Below, piece by piece: positions 20,201 to 30,705 of a stretch of 64,000 nucleotides of DNA (position 1 is its first letter; every line of letters starts with the position of its first letter). The notes under the pieces were generated by a model. The model did no database searches. It was not told the DNA's origin and saw only the letters and a list, made by a program, of their open reading frames with translations. This DNA is from Pisaster brevispinus. Taxonomy: Eukaryota > Echinodermata > Asteroidea > Forcipulatida > Asteriidae. The stretch spans positions 5,735,421 to 5,799,420 of the forward strand of contig JAMKCF010000006.1 in the NCBI GenBank assembly GCA_023634235.1. Reading direction: 5' to 3'. A program made the position numbers and the translations under genes.

Positions 20201-23200
20201 TTGTCGAGGACACATTCTTGCCGCAACCATGGCCTCACTCGGACACCGTAGGTATGAGTTTGGTTATGATACACGAGTTGGGTAAGAATGGTAACGTTGA
20301 CCTTCACTCAGGTCGGTCAGCGTTTTGTAACTATGACTTATGAAACCGACCTTCATCAAACGACTTTTTTTTTCCTATTACAATTGTGCCGTAATGGCAA
20401 GTCAATTATTTTAAAGCAAAATGAGGACACAATTGCATTAACTTCAATATCCAGCAATCAATATAGTTCTCTTTTATGAAAGAATTATGGAAATAAAACA
20501 AAACACATGTTAAGATAAGGCTATGAACGCGTGCATATAGTAACGGAAATATTGGGGGTAGAGACGGACTGCCTTCGAATCTAACTCGGATGAATCTGGC
20601 ACCCTTTATTAAAAGTGACGCAAATTGCAAGTGCAGACAGATGGTGTAATCGAGCGCTCCTCCAAAATTTTTACGACAGCACATGATCATTACGAATGAG
20701 TCAAGTTTAGGGCACCCTCCATGTTGCCACTCTCTTTAAACCTCTCCCTGATACCAGTGAGCAGCCGGGTACATTTTCAAGGACTTGCCTGTCCTACCAG
20801 CCTAAGGTAATTCTGCGGAGTTGAAGGTTCTAAAACAGTCTCCTGAAACGTCAACTATTAAACAGCATTTATGGTGGACCGTTACTCAAACTTGGAAGCA
20901 GTTACAACATTGGTTATACATGGCGTAGCACAAAGTATTACTATTTTAGATGAGCAAGTACAAGTTCACGGAACTTAAAACAAAAAGCGGTTTGGATTTT
21001 GATGTATGAGTGTTGAAATATTGTGTATTTTTTAAGTAATCGGTACAACATTATTACAATATTGCCTGGTGACAGTCTTAGAGTGCAGTTATGGATTGAA
21101 CTCATGTATTACGAATCCGATCATGTATCCCCCAAACTTGTTCGACTTTTGAAAGAATAAGGTGTTTTTCCAAAGCTGTTTGATAATTTTTTCTGTCTTG
21201 TTGCTCAAGATGTGAAGCTTAGTAACGAAACAGTCAGTGCAGTTAAACGGGCATTGCAGTCGTTTCTTTTAAAGCGTGTGACTCAGAAACTTACCAAGTG
21301 ACAAGATGGCGTTGTATGATAATATAATGTTTATATTCTAAAAAAAACCCAACCTCATCACCACGATTGGATTAATTAAGTACTTATGTACTATACTGCA
21401 ACCGTTTAGCCTACTTAGATAAACAAAACAATAATAATATATTGGTGTAAATATTAAACGAGATAATCTATATCATAAAGACATTCAAAGTATGTTCCCT
21501 GATGTAAATATAGAAATCTTATATGAAGGGTAGACTATTAATACTTTGGCATGTCGTCTGAATCAGCGTCTTGTGCTGAGCGGTATGCTTGGAATTTACT
21601 GAGTTTGCTGAAAGGAATTCTGCTCGTGACGTTTTCACTCTAGGAAATCTTTCACTATGAATCCTGACGGGCCAGTCGGGTTTAGTCTTCTGCAGTTGGA
21701 ATTTTAAAGTCTCATAGTGAAACTTTAACCATGGTTTAGCTGGGGAAAAAATTATTCTAACTCAATTTGTGAGTAAAACAAAACAGAAGTCCGTCACAGA
21801 TTGAACTAAAGGAAAGCTGGCCAAGCTTGCCGCGCAGCAACAGTATGTGAGATTAAGCTCTATGTAATTTGTGTTTGTGGCATTGACATTATCTTTCAAA
21901 TAATTTGACGAAAACGAGCATATACATATTTTTTTCTTCTGATTTTCAGTTGAAATGGAATTGCCATGTTTCCTCAATTTTACTGAATGTTCTTAACCGG
22001 AGGGGGGAGGGGAGGGGGGTGGGGGACACAAAAAAACCCAAAAAACTTTAACCTTAAACTGTTGATATTTATTTTTGTTTTTAAAACATGTACACTAAAA
22101 TAGTTGTACTAAATGGCAATGTTTATTCTAATTAAATACAACCCGCAAAACGCATGTGCGTGTTTGATCACAACTTGCATGTTATAATGCTGACGTTAAA
22201 ACAATAACGTAAGAGTCATATTACTAATTTAATCCACTCCAAGTGGTTGCTTTGTGCGCAACAGAGAAAACTTAATTCGGCCATTGAATGCGAAATGCCA
22301 CTCTGCGCAGCCGTATGGAGTAAACAAAAAAAATAAACATTCATGTGTTTTACAATGTGAAACGTGTATGAGCAGCATACCGGTATAATGATGCATGCTA
22401 GTGAAGTCAGAGGCCAGACCGTTGAGTCATTTCATTTCACCAGACTGATAAACAACAGATTGCTAACAGACTGATTACTAATAATTGGACCTATGTTATC
22501 ATGAGTAGTAAGGCGGTCAAAAGTCTCATCACGTCTCATCAAAATACAATGCATTAGCGCATGCCAACATTCGTCATGACATTACTGTGTGTTCAACCGC
22601 CGATAACTATCGCAACAGTAATGCCATCTTGTTTCTAGTTATACAAGACGACCCATGACCTGTTGGCAACATCATTAAACGGATCTAGAAATCTCTAGAA
22701 AAGGAATGAACATTCAGTTCAGGCCGGCAAATTGGGGGTGGGTGTGAATGAGTTGCACTTAAAGAGGAGGTACAGCATAGGTATTAGGTGTTGCAAATAT
22801 CTTGGGACTAATAGCAGAACATCGCCAACAAAACTTGTATGAAACTTTGTAGTTTTTTGGGTGGCTTTTATGTTATGATTTCTATTTTTATGCCCCTCCC
22901 CGATTGGATTCAATTAAATAAATTGTTACTAAAGATGACATAATTTCAGATGGAAATTGTTATCAATATAATCGTTACCAGATCCAATTCTGTACAAACG
23001 TTGAGTCCACCGTTAATAAACAGCAGGTTTATCGAGCGTGCACCGGAGAGTCCCAGAATGAAAATCGATTATGTCTGGGGGTATAAAAATAACATGTCTA
23101 GCATTTCTTAAAACTTATATACCCCCTAAAGCGAATTATCATATAGATTAAATTATTTTTAAAGAACCAATTGTTTTATTTTTTTATTTTTTTTAAGTTT

Positions 23201-25189
23201 TGAGGGTTAACTGACCGGAACAATAAAAAAACGCAGATACCTAAATGGATAATATGTCAATATCGCATTCAGAACGCTTGAAGCACTTGGAGTATGACAT
23301 TCCCGTACAACGCCCATTGCATTATCGTCCATTTTGTTAACTATGTTATTGCCGTTAACACGGCAGCACAGAAGAGTTTTGCTATACTTGTTTTTAATAT
23401 AATTATTTATTTGTCATAATTTTTCATTAAACAAATTATGTAAAGCCTACTTAAATCCCATTTCGAAGAAAAAAACACACATCACAAATCATTTGCAACA
23501 TTGTAAGATTTCTTACCGTAACAAGGTGGAGTTTGGTGGATGTAAGAGCAGCTTCTTCTGGGGTATCTTGCGTTATTATTTCATCCCAAAATCAACATGA
23601 TGAGTTAGAGTATCCAAAGGCAGATGAGAATCATCCCGTTGTTAGCCGCCATGCATATAATCCAAACATAAGAAAAGGAAGATTATGTTGAAGATCACAG
23701 CTTGATGGACTCGCACGGCGCTAGATTTTCCCATAGTCACGCCTCGACCAATGGTTCCCCGACATTCTACGAGGTCAATTGTCTCATCGTCGTATCCAGA
23801 TCACGTGACCTATGCCGTAGGTACAGACTGCGATGCGTGTATAGTAGTCCAGGAATTTCTGCCGCGCCAAATAAGGAAGATACCGCCGAACGCGTCATTG
23901 GTATCCGATTGCGGGTTTCTATACCATTCTGTACTAAGACGTACCTGAAGACGTGAGCCATTGTAATAGTTTGTTAGTGTAAAATGCAGTTGCAGGCGGC
24001 ATGTAGTTGTGCTGACTAAAGCAAAAATTAATAGCAAAGTTTTGTTGAAGCATTTTTGTTTGGCACTCAGGGATGGTATTTCAAAATTTGTTTGCACAAG
24101 TCATGCAAGCTGGCCTACTTGGCAAAGCGGCCAACATTATTCTCGACTAGTCTTTTGAACCTGTGCAGGAAGTGCTGATCTGAAAATTAATGACAGACAA
24201 ATTCTTCCCATCTCTACATTCCAAGGCTTGTTGTGTACGTGGACAACAGCACTTTATACGAGTGGCACTGGGATCATATTTTAAAACAGCGCCACCTCTG
24301 TACTGTTGTTTCTTTGCTTCTTAGTGAACAATTGTTTTGAACTTGCTCCACCATCTTGTTTTTATTGAATACCCCCTTACAGTTGCATGTTTTTGGTAAC
24401 TAAATTGAAAAGTACACGTTTTATTATATTACAATTTTATAGGCTTACCTAAATTTAAATGTATGCATAAGTTTCAAGAAAATAGTTTTAATTTGCTGCT
24501 ATGCTTGTCATCTATTGGCAAAATAACACTTATCAAATTCGGTTAAAAAATGTTTTCTTCTCCCAGTGATTGGGATAGGGCGTTCTATTATGTTCTTGCC
24601 GATATACGGCAGCAAACCCAACCCCCAACCTAAAAAAAAAACAAAAACAAAAAACACACCACCCCAACAAAACAACCAAACAACACCCCAACAATCAAAC
24701 TTGCTAAGTTTATAAAGACGATTGTAAACATCATTGTGTAGTTATGATTTTTCAAATATTAAACTTAAAAGCCCGATGACGTGATTATGACGTCATTTGT
24801 TCAGGTTCCGTCGTGATTTTAGGTTCAATATTATCTGATGAGTTTCAAGGGTTCGATTATGTTCAAAAATCTTATTAAACTTTTATTGATATAATCTATC
24901 AGTAAAAACAAAACAAGGTGAGAGTTGGTTCGAGAAATTTTGAAATTGAAAACTAGTAAAATTTAAACTGCAAATCACTGTTATTTTTGAAAAGGTCATG
25001 AATGTAATGTCCAAATTTCATTGACTGCAGAGCTGAAATTCTTACTTGTTAAGAGTTTTTAAAACATAAGCCACATCCATTTTGACGAGGGTCTTTCAAA
25101 AATATTCACGATTAGAAGAAATAAAAACTTAACAACAAATTTCTTGTTTGTATTTTTTGGAATTGTGTGTGTGTGTGAGTTTGTTTTCA
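17280..25189. other. Intergenic / possible 5' introns of the kelch gene
   Basis: Eight kilobases without a recognisable coding exon. 17788-17830 holds GTGCAAGTCTCGCCCGTAT, a fragment of the hairpin MITE found whole at 35498-35641. 21995-22025 is G-rich. 22026-23500 is AT-rich and featureless. 23510-23960 is GC- and CpG-richer than its surroundings, with a donor-like CG|GTAAGA on the minus strand near 23518 and a CACGTG at 23803-23808; this could be a 5' exon and promoter of the kelch gene, but nothing joins it to 17279 directly. Confidence 0.35.
17995..18250 (+). repeat. Dispersed repeat with AGCAGGATACCAGTCACA ends
   Basis: The motif AGCAGGATACCAGTCACA occurs twice (about 18018 and 18189), each followed by a short palindromic stretch around CTGTGA. 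Between them lies CAGGGCTCACTTTCATAGAGCTGCTGAAGCAGA. The reverse complement of both parts recurs at about 46925-47050, and the CTCTATGAAATTGGGCCC end again near 47838. It is a non-coding dispersed family. Confidence 0.65.
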
Positions 25190-25530
25190 CATTCAAACCG
25201 GGGACCTATAACAAAAGAGGACAATAGGGTCCCCGGTTGGCTAAAGGTCCCCAGTTAGAAATTGTGTACAAAACCAATGGGAGCTGTTGCCAAAAAGTTA
25301 GAGTCCAAACAAAAGAGGGACAATAGGAGGTCCCCGATTGGAGGTGTTTACACACTTGCGTGTGTGTGCCCTTACACATGCCAACTTACGGGGTACTTTT
25401 AACAATGGAACAATGGACCCCGCAAGGCAATTTCAATAGGAACAATAGGGCCCCACAAGGGAATTCTTTAGAAAAGGGAACAATAGAACAACAATAGCAG
25501 TACCCCACAAACCCGATCCGTAAGGTTGGG
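25190..25530. repeat. GGTCCCC / AACAATAGG repeat region
   Basis: Related phrases recur here: GACAATAGGGTCCCCGGTTGG, GACAATAGGAGGTCCCCGATTGG, then GGAACAATGGACCCCGCAAGGCAATTT and GGAACAATAGGGCCCCACAAGGGAATT. A similar set in inverted orientation is at 26730-26910 in an intron of the subtilase gene. It ends with a GT microsatellite at about 25528-25547. No coding is inferred. Confidence 0.5.
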
Positions 25531-25923
25531 TGTGTGTGTGTGTGTGTTTTCTTTTGTAAGCTCTGAAAACAAAATCGCAATTGCGCCCTTTTGCGACGAA
25601 GCAAAACTAATGCAGGTCAACGTGTGGTTTATTAATTGGTAAACTTAAAATCTTAATAATATAGGCTAGATTAAAGCAACTTGAATCATATGGAACTATG
25701 ACAAGATTTGACAAAGTCAGTACAAAGTTGGGACATTTCTTGTTTATATTATCTTGAAACTATTAAGTTTTCTGAACTCTAAAAAGATCGCCACTGTGCC
25801 TTTTTGCAGTGAAGCAATTCTAATGCATGGCAACATAGTCAAAGTTTACTTTTTGAGTCCACCATCAAACAACAAATAAACCAGAAAGTCATACACAGAA
25901 AGACTGAAATACTCTGTTTCTAA
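25531..25923 (-). terminator. 3' flank of the subtilase gene
   Basis: On the minus strand AATAAA lies at 25633-25628, about 290 nt after the stop codon. No closer canonical signal is seen. The rest is AT-rich and unassigned. Confidence 0.35.
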
Positions 25924-28900
25924 TCACAACCTAAGGAACTTGTTAACAGATCCCGGCCCACCGTTGACAACTTTATTCACCAGAGCCCTCTCTATGATGG
26001 CATCGGCAACCTCTGATGGGGATAGGTTGGGATTTCTTCCGAGTTCTAATGCAACAGCACCTGCAACAAGTCAAAACAGTAGACAATAAGATGGCATTGT
26101 TCTTATAATTCGCCAGGGGTATCTCCTTCACAAGGTTTTCCTTAATATTTCCAGATGCCCCCGGCCAAATTTGGGAATGGATATGCTAAGACAATGGTTA
26201 GTTTCTCACGTTGCAAAAGTATTTCATAAACGATACGTTGGTTTCAAAAGAGCAGGGACTGACCAGTAGGAAATTATGTCGCATTATGATGGATGACAGT
26301 GTACTTACCTGAGACATGTGGGCACGCCATGGACGTACCACTCTTGGTGCTTACGGCAGTGTTGGATTCTATACTAGCGCTTTTAATAGAGCTCCCTGGG
26401 GCGAAGATGTCCACACAAGAGCCGAAGTTGGAGAAATAGGATCTTGCATCGGTGTCCGTTGTGGAACCTACTGTGATGGCCTTAATTTAGGGCAAGTTAA
26501 CAAACAGAACGAGCGAGTAACTAGTCACGGTGACGTTTATATTGCAAAACAACAGAATGTACTTTAGAGGTGTTTATTAAAACAGATTTAGAAACTATAC
26601 ACTAATAAGGCCATACTACTAAAAAGTACATGTATATAATAATACATTCTCTTTAAAAAAAAGGTCATTATCAATAGCTAAATGACAAAACAACATGAAC
26701 ACACCCGCATACGACGACTCTCAAAAATGCATACTTGTGGAGTATCTTTTGTTCTTTCTTTTGTCCCTGCACTCAACAGTTCCCCATAGACTTTGTGCAC
26801 AAATTTCCTTGTGGAGCACCCCGGTCTTTAGAATTTCCATGTGGAGACCTTTTATTTTCCCTTTTGTGTTTTGTCCTTGGTCTCCATAAGGCACTAAAAA
26901 TGAGCACACATCCACACGCACGTGTGTTTTTTTTTAAATATCGGGTAAAACAAAGATAAATAAACTCATAATTTTCATAGTTAAATTATAACGGTCACTT
27001 AGTTTTAAGTAGTGTAAAGTGTATGTGCACAGAAAATGTATTTTTAGTTTGTAGGAATGTTCATGTTATTATCATTAGAACCACCTCTATCTTTTTAGGA
27101 GAAATAAATACCTTGGTTACCTTAGGTGCAGATGCGGGTGAATTCCTGCACGACGGATAGTTGTTATTGCCAGCAGACACTACTGCCGTAATACCGGAAT
27201 TGTAAAGCTTGGAAATAGCATTATTCACTGACACCGAAGCGCCACCTCCGAGTGACATGGACACAACAGACGGCCCTGTTGCGTTTCCGATCACCCAGTT
27301 GATACCTTAGGAGATAAATCATAAAGAACAACAATAACTAAACAAATAAAAATGAAATTAAAATTTTAACATATAAACAAAACAAAACATGTATAAAAGA
27401 AATAACGGTAAAAAGTAAAAATAGATAAATAAAATAAACACATAAATACTATTTCTGAAAAATGAAAAGCTTCTAACGGGAGACCAAATCGATTTCCTTA
27501 ATCTTGTTTACAATAAAAAATCCAACACATTCTAGTTTGGGGTTAGTGTTTTGTTTTGTTGTTCGTTTGTTTGTTTGTTTGTTTGTTTTATGGGGTGTTT
27601 GTTGGGGTGTTTGTTGGGGTGTTTGTTTGTTTGTTTGTCGGGGTGTTGGGAGGGTTGTTCGCTTGTTTGTTTGTTATTTATTAATTAATATTGTTATTGC
27701 TTATTTCTTTAGTTGGGGATGGTGGGTGATGAGATAGTTGAGTATCTTGCTCAAGGACATACCGGGGTACACTCCGCTAAGGACTGTCGGATCAGAATCA
27801 TTACCCGAGTTCCGGGTCCTATTGGCCCTGACCAACTTCTGGGTCAGAACAGGCTGACCCGAAAACTGGTTTCAAAAAAGTGGATTTTGACTTGGATTCT
27901 GCGTCAGTTTGACAGAGTTTAGGATTCTTTTGACAAAGATTCCGGGTTGTACTGACCTAAAATGGCTCGGGCCCAATAGGACCTGGACTCCGGTAAACCC
28001 GGGAGCTTTTAGAGTCACGTTGACCGGAATTCGAATCCACACTATCACTCAGCCATCGGGACGTTCTAGTTCGATGTGCTACCACTCGTACGGTCCGATT
28101 TCCCCCCTACCTTCAATTGTGCCAGACCAGGTTCCACTTCCTCTACAGTTGAGAACTCTAACTCCCCAGAGTGTTACTTCTTTGGCCACGCCGTATGTTT
28201 TGCCACCAATGGTGCCCGCGCAATGCGTCCCGTGACCCCTACAGTCACGCCCTTCCATGCCGTCATCAATTACGTCATAGCCGTAATGGGCACGCCCCTC
28301 AAAGTCTTCATGCGTATAGTGGATTCCAGAGTCGAGTACGTAAACGTTGACGCCGGCACCATCACCTGTGAATAATTTATTTCAATTTGGGTTTGAACAA
28401 AGAAAGCTTTCAAACACATAGAAAGGGGCCCCTTTAAAAAAAAATAATAAGGATGGTATATCGCTCGGTTGGAAAAAAGGGAGTTCAATCTCTACTTTTA
28501 ATGAGCCATTAAAACAAAAATAAAAATAAAATAAATAAATAAATACAAATGATATCAAAATGTATGTATTTTTTTAAAAAGCTGATCGCGTTTAAGGGAG
28601 CCCTCCCCCCAAAAAAACTCACCCCCAAAATAAATAAATACTTGAATAAATTAATTAATAAATAAATATTCAATAAATAAGCAAAAACAAAAACAAACCC
28701 CCAAAATAAAACAAAACAAAACTAGACAAAGAAAAAAAGAGAAAAGAAAAAAACGAAAACGAAACAGGCTTTGAGAGTTTCGTATACAAATTTGTTCATT
28801 GGTAGATGCTTATATTTTTGAATCTTGTATTTTTGTTGTCTTGAATACAGTAAACGACAAAACTCAACCTCTATAAGAAGTCCCCATTCTGATCGGATGT

Positions 28901-30705
28901 CAATCACAATGGGAGTCAGTATACCTTTATACTATGAAATTCCTGCATCGTAGACAACGAACAGATATTGTTCACAGTTGTCCTTATACATCGATGTAGT
29001 GAGTGTGAACTGTTATGTACACGTCGATAAAACCGTTCAGTAGTACTCAAACCTGGGCCTAGATCAAAGCTCAGCAAAAGATAGTAGCCAACCCCACTCC
29101 CCGAACATTGCATTGAGTTCATACCTGGAGGGTTGAAGGAGTCGTCCAGGGGAAGATCATCTTGATCGATTCGGTCGAGCCCCCATGATCTAACTGAGTC
29201 TTCATAAACGTAGGAATCCTCCTCGACAAACTCAACGTCCTCCATGGATCGAATCTGCTCAATAGAAAGGAGACATATACATGTGTTGGACCCCATAAGA
29301 AAACAAATCATTGCTTTAATTTATACTTAAACATTATTCAAACAAAACATGGAAATTCGCAGTCATTAACTCCTCAAAAGGTTTTAATGTAAACTATAGT
29401 TGAATTTTAATCGTGAAAAGAGCCTTCGAGGAAGACTCTGCTATAGGGTCGAAACGTCAGACAACTAACTATTTTTTGCATTTATACCATAGCTTGTTTT
29501 GGTTGGTAAGCAGTTTACAACAGCAAATTCTATTTTCTCATTTGAACCATGAAGATAGAATGTAAAATACTGTGGATAAAATTACTTTTTAGTAAGCTAA
29601 ATATACTTTATTGAAAGTTGTCACCGTCCAAAGCTAGCAAAAAAAAACCACCAAACATCTTATTTGATAGCTTAAAGAGAAAGAGGCTAAAACTACCTAT
29701 AGACGGAACTCACCCAATCGATTTGATCAGCTTTGATGTTTACCACCATTGTGTTCAAGAAGTTTAAACTTTTCTGACCTGTAATTCCAAGCCCCCGTCT
29801 GTTGATTTGGTTTTCAAATTGCCGTTGGAATGAGGAGCGTTGGACATTGTCCTGTAGTCAAGTTATGCATATTTTGAAATTAACATGAGAGATTAAAAGA
29901 AAACTCAAATGAAAAAACAAACAAAAAACACACAAACAAACAAAACAAAACAAAACAAAACAACAATGAGCGGTGTTAGTGATTTCCGAGAAACAACGTT
30001 CTTTTTATAACAGCATGCAATCTTTACTGAAGACGTATCTAGAGATAATCTCATGTTAATACGTATATTTTTTAAGCCATTCTTTCAAATGAATTTCTCA
30101 AGAAAGCTTATGAGTTATTTGACTCAAGAGGAAAAAACCGTCTCAGCATTCGGGTATTGGTTAACCATCAAATTTGTTTACCATAAAATTTGTTCACCAT
30201 CAAATCGGCCAAAGTCGGCCGATGCATCTTTGAATCAAAGTGGAACCAACCAACAGATTGCATAAAGGTATCCATTATTTCAGGCGACGTAAACATCGCG
30301 AGATTGTGGGGTCCTGCCATTGTTGCTCCAGTAATACTTCCTGCGAATGCTTCGTGCGAAGCCAATTTTATTGCGTCACAATTGGAAAGACAGCGCGTAC
30401 CGAAATATTGCGTCACCAAAAATAACTTTTCATTCGCAGGAAGTATGAGCAGGGCTTTTACCTCATTGTAGATTGATCACATCGATCACGACATCGATCT
30501 TATTAGCCTCATCGTAGATTAATCACATCGATCACGACATTGATCTTATTATTAAAAATGTATTTATTTGTTACATGATAATTACGTTTACCTTGATCTT
30601 GAAGATGTACTTGTTAGGAACTGGGTCACGACTTTTATACAACGGTGCCAACAAATCGCAGGTAACCGTGGCCACACACAAACACACAATGATCAGGATG
30701 TTCAT
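25924..30705 (-). CDS. Secreted subtilisin-like serine protease (S8A, proteinase K type), 7 exons
   Basis: Coding exons on the minus strand: 30705-30592, 29851-29714, 29254-29125, 28365-28111, 27305-27121, 26480-26309, 26060-25924. All junctions are GT-AG and keep the frame, giving 376 residues. A signal peptide ([16 protein letters not shown]) is followed by an I9-type propeptide (about 30-102, beginning NKYIFKIK and ending [11 protein letters not shown]). The mature enzyme starts near [15 protein letters not shown]. The triad is complete: Asp139 in [13 protein letters not shown], His172 in [10 protein letters not shown], Ser324 in [12 protein letters not shown]; the oxyanion Asn is Asn259 in SAGNNN. 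Length and Cys placement fit proteinase K / aqualysin-type enzymes, which are extracellular endopeptidases activated by self-cleavage of the propeptide. No C-terminal extra domain is present. It may act in digestion, coelomic fluid or matrix turnover; the sequence does not say which. Confidence 0.93.
26730..26910. repeat. Inverted copy of the GGTCCCC repeat, in subtilase intron 5
   Basis: On the minus strand it reads GGTCTCCACATGGAAATTCT and GGTGCTCCACAAGGAAATTT with GGGACAAAAG phrases, matching the pattern at 25190-25530. The surrounding intron (26481-27120) is otherwise AT-rich and empty. Confidence 0.4.
27720..28080 (+). mobile_element. SINE copy in subtilase intron 4, split by a hairpin insertion
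   Basis: The left part (27720-27800) carries GAGTATCTTGCTCAAGGACA; the right part (about 28000-28080) carries ACCGGAATTCGAATCCACAC, the tRNA-like B-box end. Between them, 27803-27998 has inverted ends: CCGAGTTCCGGGTCCTATTGG and its imperfect complement CCCAATAGGACCTGGACTCCGG. So a small hairpin element appears to have inserted into the SINE. The right edge is only about 30 bp from the donor of exon 4 (28111). The rest of the intron (27306-27720) holds GTTT-rich repeats at about 27560-27680. Confidence 0.6.
28380..29124. other. Subtilase intron 3
   Basis: AT-rich, with A-rich simple sequence (AATAAATA and AAAACAAAAC types) at 28500-28760. No exon-like segment was seen. The donor of exon 3 is GTATGA on the minus strand at 29124-29119. 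Confidence 0.4.
29421..29540 (-). repeat. Half copy of the 4325-4680 hairpin repeat in subtilase intron 2
   Basis: About 120 bp, reading GCCTTCGAGGAAGACTCTGC, GGTCGAAACGTCAG and TTTTTTGCATTTATACCATAG, is the reverse complement of 4325-4452. Only one arm and its flank are present, so the hairpin is broken here. Confidence 0.75.
30335..30446. repeat. 16 bp inverted repeat in subtilase intron 1
   Basis: ATACTTCCTGCGAATG near 30334-30349 is complemented by CATTCGCAGGAAGTAT near 30430-30445, with about 80 bp between, including CTTCGTGCGAAG, itself a small palindrome. It may be a MITE or a structured intronic element. Confidence 0.6.
30461..30552. repeat. Two-copy 46 bp tandem repeat
   Basis: Units 30461-30506 and 30507-30552 begin CCTCATTGTAGATTGATCAC and CCTCATCGTAGATTAATCAC and differ at only a few positions. 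Each contains the near-palindrome GATCACATCGATCACGACAT. The array ends about 40 bp from the donor of subtilase exon 1. Confidence 0.8.

Noticed and set aside
28076..28375. Plus-strand frames opposite subtilase exon 4
   Set aside because: The minus strand encodes the catalytic Asp and His motifs with correct splice sites; the plus frames are antisense noise.
30330..30450. microRNA precursor from the ATACTTCCTGCGAATG inverted repeat
   Set aside because: The loop of about 80 bp is too long for a typical precursor and the arms are only 16 bp.
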